From Mauremys mutica (lineage: Eukaryota; Chordata; Testudines; Geoemydidae): 64,000 bases of DNA. This document shows positions 37,814-48,321 of this stretch, one piece after another. The stretch is from contig NC_059072.1 in assembly GCF_020497125.1 (NCBI RefSeq), positions 75,585,697-75,649,696 on the forward strand, in the 5' to 3' direction. The notes under the pieces were generated by a model, which saw nothing but the letters and a program-made list of their open reading frames with translations, was not told where the DNA came from and searched no databases. Each line of letters begins with the position of its first letter. Within the stretch, counting starts at the first letter, position 1. A program made the translations under genes and the position numbers.

Positions 37814-40800
37814 CTAATAGCCATTTATGGACTTAGCCACCATGAATTTATCCAGTCCCCTTTTAAACATTGTTATAGTCCTAGCCTTCACAACATCCTC
37901 AGGTAAGGAGTTCCACAAGTTGACTGTGCACTGCGTGAAGAAGAACTTCCTTTTATTTGTTTTAAACCTGCTGCCTATTAATTTCATTTGGTGACCCCTA
38001 GTTCTTGTATTATGGGAATAAGTAAATAACTTTTCCTTATCCACTTTCTCAACATCACTCATGATTTTATATACCTCTATCATATCCCCCCTTAGTCTTC
38101 TCTTTTCCAAGCTGAAGAGTCCTAGCCTCTTTAACCTTTCCTCGTATGGGACCCTCTCCAAACCCCTAATCATTTTAATTGCCCTTTTCTGAACCTTTTC
38201 TAGTGCTAGAATATCTTTTTTGAGGTGAGGAGACCACATCTGTACACAGTATTCGAGATGTGGGCGTACCATGGATTTATATAAGGGCAATAATATATTC
38301 TCCGTCTTATTCTCTATCCCCTTTTTAATGATTCCTAACATCCTGTTTGCTTTTTTGACCGCCTCTGCACACTGCGTGGACATCTTCAGAGAACTATCCA
38401 CGATGACTCCAAGATCTTTTTCCTGACTCGTTGTAGCTAAATTAGCCCCCATCATGTTGTATGTATAGTTGGGGTTATTTTTTCCAATGTGCATTACTTT
38501 ACATTTATCCACATTAAATTTCATTTGCCATTTTGTTGCCCAATCACTTAGTTTTGTGAGATCTTTTTGAAGTTCTTCACAATCTGCTTTGGTCTTAACT
38601 ATCTTGAGCAGTTTAGTATCATCTGCAAACTTTGCCACCTCACTGTTTACCCCTTTCTCCAGATCATTTATGAATAGATTGAATAGGATTGGTCCTAGGA
38701 CTGACCCCTGGGGAACACCACTAGTTAGTCCTCTCCATTCTGAGAATTTACCATTAGCTCCTACCCTTTGTTCCCTGTCCTTTAACCAGTTCTCAATCCA
38801 TGAAAGGACCTTCCCTTTTATCCCATGACAGCTTAATTTACGTAAGAGCCTTTGGTGAGGGACCTTGTCAAAGGCTTTCTGGAAATCTAAGTACACTATG
38901 TCCACCGGATCCCCCTTGTCCACATGTTTGTTGACCCCTTCAAAGAACTCTAATAGATTAGTAAGACACGATTTCCCTTTACAGAAACCATGTTGACTAT
39001 TGCTCAACAGTTTGTTTTTCTATGTGTCTGACAATTTTGTTCTTAACTATTGTTGCAACTAATTTGCCCGGTACCGACGTTAAACTTACCGGTCTGTAAT
39101 TGCCGGGATCACCCCTAGAGCCCTTTTTAAATATTGGCGTTACATTAGCTAACTTCCAGTCATTGGGTACCGAAGCCGATTTAAAGGACAGGTTACAAAC
39201 CTTAGTTAATAGTTCCGCAACTTCACATTTGAGTTCTTTCAGAACTCTTGGGTGAATGCCATCTGGTCCCGGTGACTTGTTAATGTTGAGTTTATCAATT
39301 AATTCCAAAACTTCCTCTAGTGACACTTCAATCTGTGACAGTTCCTCAGATTTGTCACCTACAAAAGCCAGCTCAGCTTTGGGAATCTCTCTAACATCCT
39401 CAGCCGTGAAGACTGAAGCAAAGAATCCATTTAGTTTCTCCGCAATGACTTTATCGTCTTTAAACACTCCTTTTGTATTTTGATCGTCAAGGGGCCCCAC
39501 TGGTTGTTTAGCAGGCTTCCTGCTTCTGATGTACTTAAAAAACATTTTGTTATTACCTTTGGAGTTTTTGGCTAGCCGTTCTTCAAACTCCTCTTTGGCT
39601 TTTCTTATTACACTCTTGCACTTAAGTTGGCAGTGTTTGTGTTCCTTTCTATTTGCCTCACTAGGATTTGATTTCCACCTTTTAAAGGAAGTCTTTTTAT
39701 CTCTCACTGCTTCTTTTACATGGTTGTTAAGCCACGGTGGTTCTTTTTTAGTTCTTTTACTGTGTTTCTTAATTTGGGGTATACATTTAAGTTGGGCCTC
39801 TATTATGGTGTCTTTAAAAAGTGTCCATGCAACTTGCAGGGATTTCACTTTAGTCACTATACCTTTTAACTTTTGCCTAACTAACCCCCTCATTTTTGAA
39901 TAGTTCCCCCTTTTGAAATTAAATGCCACAGTGTTAGGCAGTTGAGGTGTTCTTCCCACCACAGGGATGTTGAATGTCATTGTATTATGGTCACTATTTC
40001 CAAGCGGTCCTGCTATAGTTACCTCTTGGACCAGCTCCTGCGCTCCACTCAGGATTAAATCTAGAGTCGCCTCTCCCCTTGTGGGTTCCCGTACCAGCTG
40101 CTCCATGAAGCAATCATTTAAAGTATTGAGAAATTTTATCTCTGTATTTCGTCCTGAAGTGAAATGTTCCCAGTCAATATGGGGATAATTGAAATCCCCC
40201 ACTATTATTGGGTTCTTAATTTTGATAGCCTCTCTAATTTCCCTTAGCATTTCATCATCACTATTACTGTCCTGGTCAGATGGTCGATAATAGATCCCTA
40301 ATGTTATATTTTTACTAGAGCATGAAATTTCTATCCATAGAGATTCTATGGAACATGTGGATTCATTTAAGATTATTACTTCATTTGAATCTACACTTTC
40401 TTTCACATATAGTGCCACTCCTCCCCCTGCACGACCTGTTCTGTCCTTCTGATATATTTTGTACCCCGGAATGATTGTGTCCCATTGATTGCTCTCAGTC
40501 CACCAGGTTTCTGTGATGCCTATTATATCAATATCCTCCTTTATCACAAGGCACTCTAGTTCACCCATCTTATTATTTAGACTTCTGGCATTTGTGTACA
40601 AGCACTTTAAAAACTTGTCCCTGTTTATTGGCCTGCCTTTTTCTGATGTGCCAGATTCTTTTTTATGTGACTGTTTATCATCTGATCCGGCCCTTACATT
40701 ATACTCTTCAGTCCTCTGCTCCTGACTATAACCTGGAGATTCTCTATCATCAGACTCTCCCCTAAGAAAAGTCTGTGTCCGATCCACACGCTCCTCTGCA

Positions 40801-40850
40801 GCAGTCGGCTTTCCCCCATCTCCTAGTTTAAAAACTGCTCTACAACCTTT
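37814..40850 (-). pseudogene. CR1 second protein: AP endonuclease plus reverse transcriptase
   Basis: The first part (open from 40850 to 38997) has endonuclease signatures, numbered from the codon at 40787: NARSLNN near 66, ITETWW near 91-96 with the catalytic Glu, YYRPSDQ near 167, GDFNYPHIDW at 197-206, and SDHNTM at 265-270 with the catalytic Asp-His pair. It continues through NKSPGPDGI into the reverse transcriptase. The second part (39007-37814) has FRKAF-type DFQKAFDKV at 41-49, [11 protein letters not shown] at 96-106, and FADD at 127-130 (38618-38629) with both metal-binding Asp. A single frameshift in an A-rich run near 39015 separates the parts. No ATG occurs in frame before 40568, already inside the endonuclease. 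The frame overlaps the first protein by about 28 bases. In life it would nick target DNA and copy its own RNA. Confidence 0.93.
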
Positions 40851-41736
40851 TTAATATTTAGTGCCAGCAGTCTGGTTCCACTTTGGTTTAGGTGGAGCCC
40901 ATCTCTCCTGTATAGGCTCCTCCCATCCCAGAAGTTTCCCCAGTTCCTAATGAACGTGAACCCCTCCTCTCTACACTATCGTCTCATCCACGCATTGAGA
41001 CTCTGAAGCTCTGCCTGCCTACCTGGCCCTGCGCGTGGAACTGGGAGCATTTCTGAGAATGCCACCATCGAGGTCCTGGATTTCAGTCTCTTCCCTAGCA
41101 GCCTAAATTTGGCTTCCAGGACATCTCTCCTACCCTTCCCTATGTCATTGGTACCTACATGTACCACGACGACCGGCTCCTCCCCAGCACTACACATAAG
41201 TCTGTCTAGATGCCTCGAGAGATCCGCAACCTTCGCACCAGGCAGGCAAGTCACCATACGGTTCTCCTGGTCATCACAAACCCAGCTATCTACATTTCTA
41301 ATAATCAAATCTCCCATTACTAACACCTGCCTTTTCCTAGAAACTGGAGTTCCCTCCCCCGGAGAGGCAACCTCAGTGCGAGAGGCAACCCCAGCACCAT
41401 CTGGAAGGAGGGTCCCAACTACGGGAAGGTTTCCCTCTGCTTCCATTGACTGCTCTGCTTCCCTGGACCTTTCATCCTCCTCAACAGCGCAGGGGCTGTC
41501 AGACTGGAGGTGGGACAATTCTACAGTGTCCTGGAAAGCCTCATCAACATACCTCTCTGCCTTTCTTAGTTCCTCCAGTTCCGCCACCCTGGCCTCCAAA
41601 GGTCTCTGAGGGCCAGGAGCTCCTTGCACCGACTGCACACATACGCCACACGCCCACAGGGCAGGTAATCATACATGCAACACTCAGCGCAATAAACTGG
41701 ATAGCCCCCACTCTGCTGCTGGGCTTCTACCTGCAT
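40823..41736 (-). pseudogene. CR1 first protein with zinc-binding motif and SGNH esterase-like domain
   Basis: It starts at the ATG at 41734-41736 (MQVEAQQQSGGYPVY), followed by CAECC ... CGR ... CSRCKELL, a cysteine cluster of zinc-binding type. One missing base near 41602 shifts the frame, and translation-like similarity resumes as PLEARVAELEEL, a coiled-coil segment. The esterase-like part follows: VLVMGDLIIRN, LPGAKVADL, VVVHVGTNDIG and, after an in-frame TAG at 40976-40978, DGLHLNQSG before the natural stop at 40823. In SGNH hydrolases the first block is GDS; here the codon at 41306-41308 is TTG (Leu), one transition from Ser TCG. The protein is thought to bind RNA and assist retrotransposition. 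Confidence 0.85.
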
Positions 41737-41781
41737 TGTCTCCTAGTTAATGGAAGGGTGGTTTACGCGATGTGTCTGTCT

Positions 41782-42050
41782 CAGGGTATGTCAACATTTA
41801 AAACGCTACAGTGCCACAGCTGCATGGCTGTAGCACTTCAGGGTAGACACTCACTACAGTGACTGGATGGGTTCTCCTGTCACTGTCCCTGAGAGACAGT
41901 AGCTAGGTCAATAGAAGAATTCTTCCATCAACATAGCACTGTCTACATTGGGGGCTAGGTTGGCATAGCTTAATCTCTCAGGAGTCTGTATTTTCACTCC
42001 CCTGCGAGATGTAGCTATGCCAATTGTAAGTTTTCAGTGTAGACTGGCTG
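41782..42050. mobile_element. hAT-like MITE with CAGGGTATGTC end
   Basis: The left end CAGGGTATGTCAACATTTAA and the right end CAGTGTAGACTGGCTG are decayed inverted repeats of the GTCTACACT type. The interior has CTACAGTGCCACAGCTGCAT and TGTAGCACTTCAGGGTAGAC. Lies about 25 bases beyond the 5' end of the CR1 element. Confidence 0.65.
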
Positions 42051-43760
42051 TCATACCATCCTTCCTCTTTCCTTTTAATATCATTAGGACTGTTCGATTT
42101 AATCTGAATTTGAAATATGTTCAAGCTACAATTTTCTGTTGAGGAGAAAAATAAAACTGATTTCCAAGGGCTGATCAGACCACAAATTTATAAGTGATGC
42201 AATTTAGATTAAAAAGCTCATAACCAATTAATTAATTAGGAATAGCAGTGTGTGTCCTATATGTACTTTATAATAAATGTCATAGCCACAAATACATATT
42301 TCCAATTTTTCCATATATGCCTGTTTACTCTTACTGGCAAAGTCTGTAAATATCCAATTCCAGGGAGACAAATAGTTTTAGACAGAAATAATATAAAAAA
42401 AGATTGGTGACCCTTTCAGACTCTTGTAGTTCCTGGAGGTTATATCTGTTTTACCTGATCTTTGTTTTATTGGGCCAAATGCCATTTCAGCCATTGTTTG
42501 GTACTGTGGGGCTGTCAGCAGAGCACTAGCTCCACCTACGATGTTCTCTTTGCCTGTATATGTGGTGGTGGTGGTGGAGGAGGAGGGGATGGGTACGGAA
42601 GGTCAGCTGGGAAAGATGCAGTGAGCTAGAAGATTTAGCTGGAGCAAAGGGCATTTTCCCCTATAATGGGAATCAAAGTGAGGGCACCAGATACTGAGCT
42701 ATGTTTTCAAGATGATTTGTATTGATCACCTTTGTTGGCTTTGTTGCATACATATTTATATTATTATATTGCCTAATAATCGCTGCAGAGCTTTTTGTCT
42801 TAAATTGACGTTAGTGTAAAGTTTGCCAATAGTGGTGTATTTATTTTGGTTCTAACACTATGTGCTTCTTTATAACAAGTATCTTGCCATATATAGCTAT
42901 ATTTTAGCATATATAAGAACAGAGCAAATCCAGAGGCTGTATTGTTTTTCAGTCAGGAAGCCAGGATAATAGTTTTGCTCTAGTAGCATTTAATCAATAT
43001 AGAGTAAAGAGCTATAGTTAGCAGCTTGAGAAATTTGACAGATTTTCCCCCATTATTACAATGTGTGACCTCTTCATCTTTTCATCCTGTAAACAGGCTA
43101 AGTAACCTTGAATTAGTAGAAACAAGCAATGCTGTGCAACTTCTAATGGCATATTTCATCTGGCTATGTCAAAGATGGCCAGATAAGATTTGTCATAGGA
43201 AATCTTTTTGCGTAGTCTACAAGAGAGAAGGTTGTAGCCAAGGATACTGTAGCTTCCTCTTGAAATGAATGATAAGAAAGACATGGACTGTAAAGCTGAT
43301 ACATCTTGAAAACCTTAGAGAAACCTTGAATACATGTTTGAAATATATTAATAATACAAGAGCAGACCTCCTTAAGGGAAACTTCATCACCAGTGTCGTC
43401 ATGATGCAAATGGTGATAAGAAGGTATTAAATGGTGATATGAATTTTAGCTAAATTTAGGCTATTAAGAAGCTGCAGTTTAAAAGCTTAAAATACTTTAG
43501 TGTTAAAACACTGCCCAAAGCAAATATAATGAATAATACTTTTCAGTTTGCCTAGTACAACTAAAATGACAACATTGTTCATCAATATTTGTCATGATTA
43601 TCCAGTCTGAAGTTAAATTAGATCAAGGTTCGTCTCATACAAAACCTAATCTAGGATTAATAAAGATATAGGTTCAGTAACCTCATCCCCTCCCACTTAA
43701 CTTTGTGAACCTTTTCTAAAAAGTTTTAATCTGCTGTTAGCCTAGATGCTCGGCAATTCC
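42051..43760. other. Non-coding DNA
   Basis: AT-rich, no gene recognised. A GGT/GGA trinucleotide patch occurs at about 42564-42590. Confidence 0.55.
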
Positions 43761-43872
43761 TTTCAGAGTGGTAGCTGTGTTAGTCTGTATCAGCAAAAAG
43801 AACAAGGAGTACTTGTGACACCTTAGAGACTAACAAATTTATTTGGGCATAAGCTTTCGTGGGCTAGAACCC
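43761..43872 (-). repeat. Short repeat of the GACTAACAAATTTATTTGGGC family
   Basis: The segment TTTCAGAGTGGTAGCTGTGT, TAGTCTGTATCAGC, CACCTTAGAGACTAACAAAT and GCATAAGCTTTCGTGGGCTA is one of the most frequent turtle repeats. Complemented, it contains AGCCCACGAAAGCTTATGC, the half of a hammerhead-like core with GAAA. The other half (CGAAGA or CGATGA before the stem) has been lost here. It is related to the copy at 51958-52088. I suspect Penelope-type retroelement origin, which is unproven. Confidence 0.6.
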
Positions 43873-44003
43873 TTACCCTGGATGGCAGAAAGAGCTGATC
43901 CCCTTACTTGTGCAAGTAAACCATTTGGCTTTAACAGGACTTCTTGCATGAATAAAATGTGCAGGATTTCTTCTCTGAAGAACACTTCCTCATAGCTTCA
44001 CTA

Positions 44004-44286
44004 AGGGCTTGTCTACACTGGCAATTTACAGCGCTGCAACTTTCTCGCTAAGGGGTGTTAAAAAACACCCTCCTGAGCACAGCAAGTTTTAGTGCTGTAA
44101 AGTACCAGTGTAGACAGTGCACCAGCACTGGGAGCCATGCTCCCAGCGCTGGTAGCTACACCCCTCGTGGAAGTGTTTTTTTAGAGCACTGGGAGAGCTC
44201 CCTCCCAGCGCTGCGCCGTGATCACACAAGGCACATTAAAGCACTGCCATGGCAGCGCTTTAGCATAGCCAGTGTAGACTAGCCCT
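44004..44286. mobile_element. 283-bp MITE with GTCTACACTGGC inverted ends
   Basis: The left end AGGGCTTGTCTACACTGGCA and the right end GCCAGTGTAGACTAGCCCT are inverted copies over about 19 bases with two mismatches. The interior carries CAGCGCTGCAACTT and its partners such as CAGCGCTTTAGC. Flanking 8-mers do not match, so the duplication has decayed or the edge is off by a base or two. Confidence 0.8.
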
Positions 44287-44501
44287 CAATGTAGTTATTC
44301 AGGAATAAAAAAAAGCCTCTCAAATGATTTACATGAAGCCACTAAATAGATTAAATGGAGACACTTTCCTTTTTCATTTTTCTTGGAGAGCTGTGCCACA
44401 TTCAGCATAATAATGCAATGCCCACGTTTTGATTAACGAGTGCTACCTAATTAGTTAAGAAGTCAGAATTTTTGCTAATAAACCAAGTGTTAAATTAGGT
44501 T

Positions 44502-44602
44502 AAGGCAGTGGTTCCCAAACTTGTTCTGCTGCTTGTGCAGGGAAAGCCCCTGGCGGGCCGGGCTGGTTTGTTTACCTGCCGTGTCTGCAGGTTGGCCGAT
44601 GA
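44502..44602. mobile_element. Truncated hAT-type MITE
   Basis: CAGTGGTTCCCAAACTTGTT starts the fragment. The following AAAGCCCCTGGCGGGC, GGTTTGTTTACCTGCCG and CAGGTTGGCCGAT are shared in reverse with the MITE at 14959-15174. The other half is absent because the DIRS element begins within it at about 44603. Confidence 0.75.
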
Positions 44603-44672
44603 CTTCAGTTTTCCTCCTTCCCACCCCCCTTCCCCGTCCCTCTTCAGGGATCCCTCTCATGGGTAACTCCTT

Positions 44673-46370
44673 ATGCAGGAGGTACAAACGCTTCTCGAGG
44701 CGGGGGCAGTGGAAGAGGTCCCTTGGGATCTAAGGGGGAAGGGGTTTTACTCCTGTTATTTTCTCATCCCCAAAGCAAAGGGCGGGGGGGGTCTCCGACC
44801 CATTTTAGATCTGCGTGGGGTCAACAAATTCTTAGTCAAGGTCCGCTTCCGCATGGTCTCCGTAGGCACTATTATTCTGTCCCTGGATCCGGGGGATTGG
44901 TACGCTGTGTACTTTCACATCGCTATTTATCCCGCTCACTGGCGGTTCCTCCAGTTCACCTTAAACCAGCACCATTACCAGTTTACGGTCCTACCCTTTG
45001 GTCTGGCAACAGCCCCCCGTGTGTTCACAAAATGCATGTCAGTGGTGGCAGCCTTTCTAAGAAAAAGGAAAATTTAAGTATACCCGTACCTAGACAACTG
45101 GCTCCTGGCAGGTCGGTCCAAGGAGGAGGTCGGTTCCCATGTGGTGGTAGCATTGGATGTATTCCGCAGGCTAGGTCTTCTAGTCAATGTGCCCAAGTCC
45201 TCCTTGATACCCACACAAAGGCTGGAATTCATTGGGGCAGTCCTGGACTTGGTACAGGTGCGAGCGAGCCTCCCGGAGTCCAGATTACTGGCCATCCAGC
45301 GTGCCATAGACTCAGTGCTGAGGTTCCCCACAACCATGGCCAGATGCTGCCTGCAGCTCCTAGGACACATGGTGGCGTGCACTCACGTGGTCAAACACAC
45401 TTGCCTGCAACTCAGGTCTTTTGCAATTGTGGCTATCCCGGTTGTATCACCACGGCAGAGACCCCTTGGACCTTGTAGTGAGAATCCCTGCCCAGGTGTT
45501 GGACTCCTATGCTGGTGGCTCAATCAGCAGGTAGTTTGCGAGGGGATCCCCTTTGCCGCACTGCAGCCCACTCTGACCCTGGTAACAGACACGTCAGACC
45601 TCAGCTGGGGAGTGCACTTGGGGGACCTACGGATGCAAGGCTTGTGGTCCAGGGACAAAATGCTGCTCCACATCAATGTGAAGGAGCTCAGGGCGGTTTG
45701 TCTGGCCTGCCAAACCTTTCATGCTACTTTAGAAGGTCACAGCATGAAAGTTCTGATAGACAACAGCACCGCCATGTTCTATATAAACAAGCAGGGTGGA
45801 GCCTGATCCTCTCCCCTCTGCCGAGAGGCCCTTCTCCTGTGGGACTTTTGTATAGCCCACTCAGTACACCTCGTAGCGTCATACCTCCTGGGGGCGTGAA
45901 ACAAGCTGGCGGACCGCCTCAGCAGGTTGTACCACATGCATGAATGGTCAGTGAGATTGGACATCCTGCAATCGATCTTCCAGAAGTGGGGATTTCCCCA
46001 AATGGATCTCTTTGCGACCAAGGACAACAGTCAATACCCGCAGTTTTGCTCGTTCCAAAACTACAGTCTGAGCTCTGTCGCAGATGCCTTCGCGATCCCT
46101 TGGAGCTGGAGTCTGCAGTATGCCTTTCCTCTGCTCCCGCTCATCCACAGAGTTCTCCTCAAAGTTCACAAAGCCAAAGCGGTAATGATTCTCATCGTTC
46201 CAGCTCGGCCCCGCCAACATTGGTTTATGACTTTGCTGGAGCTGTCAGTGGCCGCCCTGATTGCCCAGCCCCTGCACTGAGATCTCATCATGCAGCACCG
46301 AGGGCGCCTCTTCCACCTGAACCTGAAGTCACTGCACCTCATGGCGTGGAAACTCTGTGGTTGAATGCTA
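44673..46370 (+). pseudogene. DIRS reverse transcriptase and RNase H, inactivated
   Basis: One frame can be followed from 44673 to past 46280. It has GFYSCYFLIPKAKGG, LRPILDLRGVN, FTVLPFGLATAPRVFTKCM (near 44980-45040), PYLDN (45084-45098), then an RNase H stretch with LVTDTSDLSWGVHL (near 45580) and VLIDNSTAMFYINKQGG, and LADRLSR ... WSVRLDIL. In-frame stops are TAA at 45075-45077, TGA at 45804-45806, TGA at 45897-45899 and TGA at 46278-46280. The reverse-transcriptase motif usually YLDD reads YLDN (AAC at 45096-45098). The segment that should carry the first catalytic Asp (around 44900-44925, DWYAVYFHIAI) looks internally shortened. Not functional. Confidence 0.85.
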
Positions 46371-47358
46371 TGGAGAGTCAGTGCTCTCTTCGGGTACGAC
46401 ACATTCTCCTTGGCAGTAGGAAGGCTTCCACTAGGATGACATATTTCGCTAAGTGGAAGAGATTCTCCTGCTGGTGTGAACCAAAAAATATACAGCCACT
46501 CCAGGCCTCCATTCCAGTCATCCTGGAATACCTGCTGTACCTCAGGCATCAAGGTCTTGCTCCCTCCTTGATTAGAGTGCATCTGGTTGCCATTTTGGCG
46601 TTCCACCCGGGGGAGTCTGGGCATTCTGTGTTTTCCAACGCTATGGTTGCCTGCTTCCTCAAGGACTGCAGAGGGTGTTTCCCTACTCACACCCACCGGT
46701 CCCTCCCTGGAACCTTAACCTGGTCCTGACCAAGCTCATGGGATCCCCTTTCAAGCCCCTAGCCTCTTGCTCTTTCACGTCTCCTGGAAGGTAGTGTTTT
46801 TGGTAGCCATTGTGTCCGCAAGGAGGGGGTCCAAGTTGAGGGCCTTCACCTCAGAGCCCCTTATACAGTTTTTAGGCCACACCCTAAATTCTGCCCTAAA
46901 GTAATCTCGCAATTTCATATGGGGCAGGGCATTTGTTTGCCAGTGTTCTTTCCCAAACCACACACGGACCGGAGACACCGTAGCCTGCATACTCTGGATG
47001 TCCGTAGGGCCCTGGCGTTCTATCTGGAGCGGACTAGACCTTTCCGCAAGTTGACACAGTTGTTCGTCGCCATTTTGGAAAGAATGAAAGGGCTTCCTGT
47101 CTCGGCACAATGGATATCATTGTGGATTGCATCCGCACGTGCTATGAGCTTGCTAAGGTGCCAGCCCCGGCAATCATGGCTCACTCGACTAGGGCTCAAT
47201 CGTCCTCGGCAGCTTTCCTGGTGCAGATTCCGCTCCAGATCTGTAAAGCAGCCACCTGGTCATTGGTGCACACTTTTACAGTCCACTGTGCAGTCCATCA
47301 TCAGGCCAGAGAGGACGCGGCGGTCGGCAGGGCTGTGCTTCAATCAATTGTTCCATGA
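46370..47358 (+). pseudogene. DIRS tyrosine recombinase, inactivated
   Basis: The N-terminal part (46370-46729) reads GSRKASTRMTYFAKWKRFSCWC and ILEYLLYLRHQGLAPSLIRVHL, a core-binding domain. Frame changes follow. FLVAIVSARRGSKLRAF near 46798-46850 should contain the first catalytic Arg. LDVRRALAFYLERTRPFRK lies near 46996-47050, and the last part (47110-47358) reads AHSTRAQSS with the His (47182-47184) and second Arg (47191-47193), and ICKAATWSLVHTF. The position expected for the nucleophilic Tyr, in the HY that follows, is Cys (TGT at 47287-47289). The enzyme would have joined circular DNA into the genome. Confidence 0.8.
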
Positions 47359-47394
47359 CTCCTACCCTCCTCCTATGGAAAGCTTGTGAGTCAC

Positions 47395-47745
47395 CTAATG
47401 TGTAATGGACGTGAACAATCACGTGAAGAAGAAAAAACGGTTGCCTACCTTTTCGTAACTGTTGTTCTTCGAGATGTGTTGTTCACGTCCATTACACTTC
47501 CCACCCCCTTCCCCTCTGTCGGAGTCTCCGGCAAGAAGGAACTGAAGGGGGGTCGCGTCGGCAGGGGTATATATGCACCAGCATGAGGCGCCACTTTGGC
47601 AGGGGCCTCCCTGCCGGCCCGATGGGAGCCGCTAAGGGAAAAAGTTTCCGACGTCCGTGCACGCGGCGCGCGCACATCTAATGTGTAATGGACGTGAACA
47701 ACACATCTTGAAGAACAACAGTTACGAAAAGGTAGGTAACCATTT
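47395..47745. repeat. DIRS inverted terminal repeat complex
   Basis: A unit beginning CTAATGTGTAATGGACGTGA is present at 47395 and again, same direction, at about 47679, while 47439-47505 carries the complement of the second copy (GTTGCCTACCTTTTCGTAAC, TGTTGTTCTTCGAGATGTGT, TGTTCACGTCCATTACA). The second copy runs to AAAAGGTAGGTAACC at about 47742 and is followed by a T-run. This two-way repetition fits the split terminal and internal complementary regions through which DIRS elements complete their circles. The loop (47506-47678) is GC-rich with a TATATATGC near 47568. Confidence 0.8.
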
Positions 47746-47749
47746 TTTT

Positions 47750-48320
47750 TTTTTGGCCAGTGCTATTACCTTAGCCACAGTAAATGCAAATAACCTGTGA
47801 TTAGTTGACAGTTACTGAATGGGTTGTATAAAGAAAATAAATTGTAGCCACACAGTGTTCTAATCTGAAAATGCCATGGTTACTGAAATATGAAAGTTTA
47901 ATCACTTAATGCAAAATTCAGTGATACTGAAATACTGAAGGAACTACTGAAGTGTATTGGCCAACAGAATTACTGACTTTGAATATTTTTCATGGTATTC
48001 AGTGAATCAAAACAGGTAGTTTGTTTCTGTTACAAGCAGTGTGCAGTAATTTCACCAAAGAGATGAAATGATGAATGTTTTACATCTTTTACATTGCAGT
48101 TCTTTGACAATTGGCCTGAATAAGCATTTTGCTTGCTATCTCTCAAAGTTTCCTAAAGGGATCCTGACTCCAGACTAGTATTTTTCATTTTTCCAAAGAC
48201 TAAATGTCCTACCAGAGACCTGTCTTTAATGTGCCTATTAAGAAGAAAAATAACCAGGACGAGGGGCGCAAGTTTGCTATGGGTGTACTAACTCTTTTGG
48301 CCATTAGGATGGGAAGAGAC
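47750..48320. other. Non-coding spacer
   Basis: AT-rich, no gene recognised. Confidence 0.5.
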
Positions 48321-48321
48321 T

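Larger units (their letters stand above)
37618..41757 (-). mobile_element. Near-complete CR1 LINE retrotransposon
   Basis: On the minus strand the element runs from just upstream of the first protein (about 41757) to an octamer-like 3' end, the complement of ATAAGAACATAAGAATGG (about 37618-37635). It holds a complete first protein with a zinc-binding N-terminus and esterase-like domain, an overlapping second protein with endonuclease and reverse transcriptase, and a short 3' untranslated region. Target-primed reverse transcription normally leaves 5'-truncated copies, so about 4.1 kb reaching back to the first start codon is unusually full. The usual longer 5' leader appears missing. Only about four disabling changes are visible. 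It has the highest coding integrity in the window and so is probably among the younger insertions. Confidence 0.93.
44603..47745 (+). mobile_element. 5'-truncated DIRS-type tyrosine-recombinase retrotransposon
   Basis: The order reverse transcriptase, RNase H, tyrosine recombinase, then complex inverted terminal repeats is diagnostic of DIRS elements, which integrate through a circular DNA intermediate with a tyrosine recombinase rather than an integrase. The coding parts are recognisable but carry several stops and shifts. The 5' terminal repeat and the gag-like gene are missing: sequence similar to the element starts at about 44603 inside a MITE. The right terminus is preserved (47395-47745). 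Confidence 0.88.

Noticed and set aside
39256..40188. Plus-strand frames of 73-124 codons, and others at 41109-41862
   Set aside because: They are antisense shadows of the CR1 proteins on the minus strand.
44723..45478. A 251-codon plus frame
   Set aside because: It overlaps the DIRS reverse transcriptase in another frame; the protein motifs are in the frame starting at 44673.
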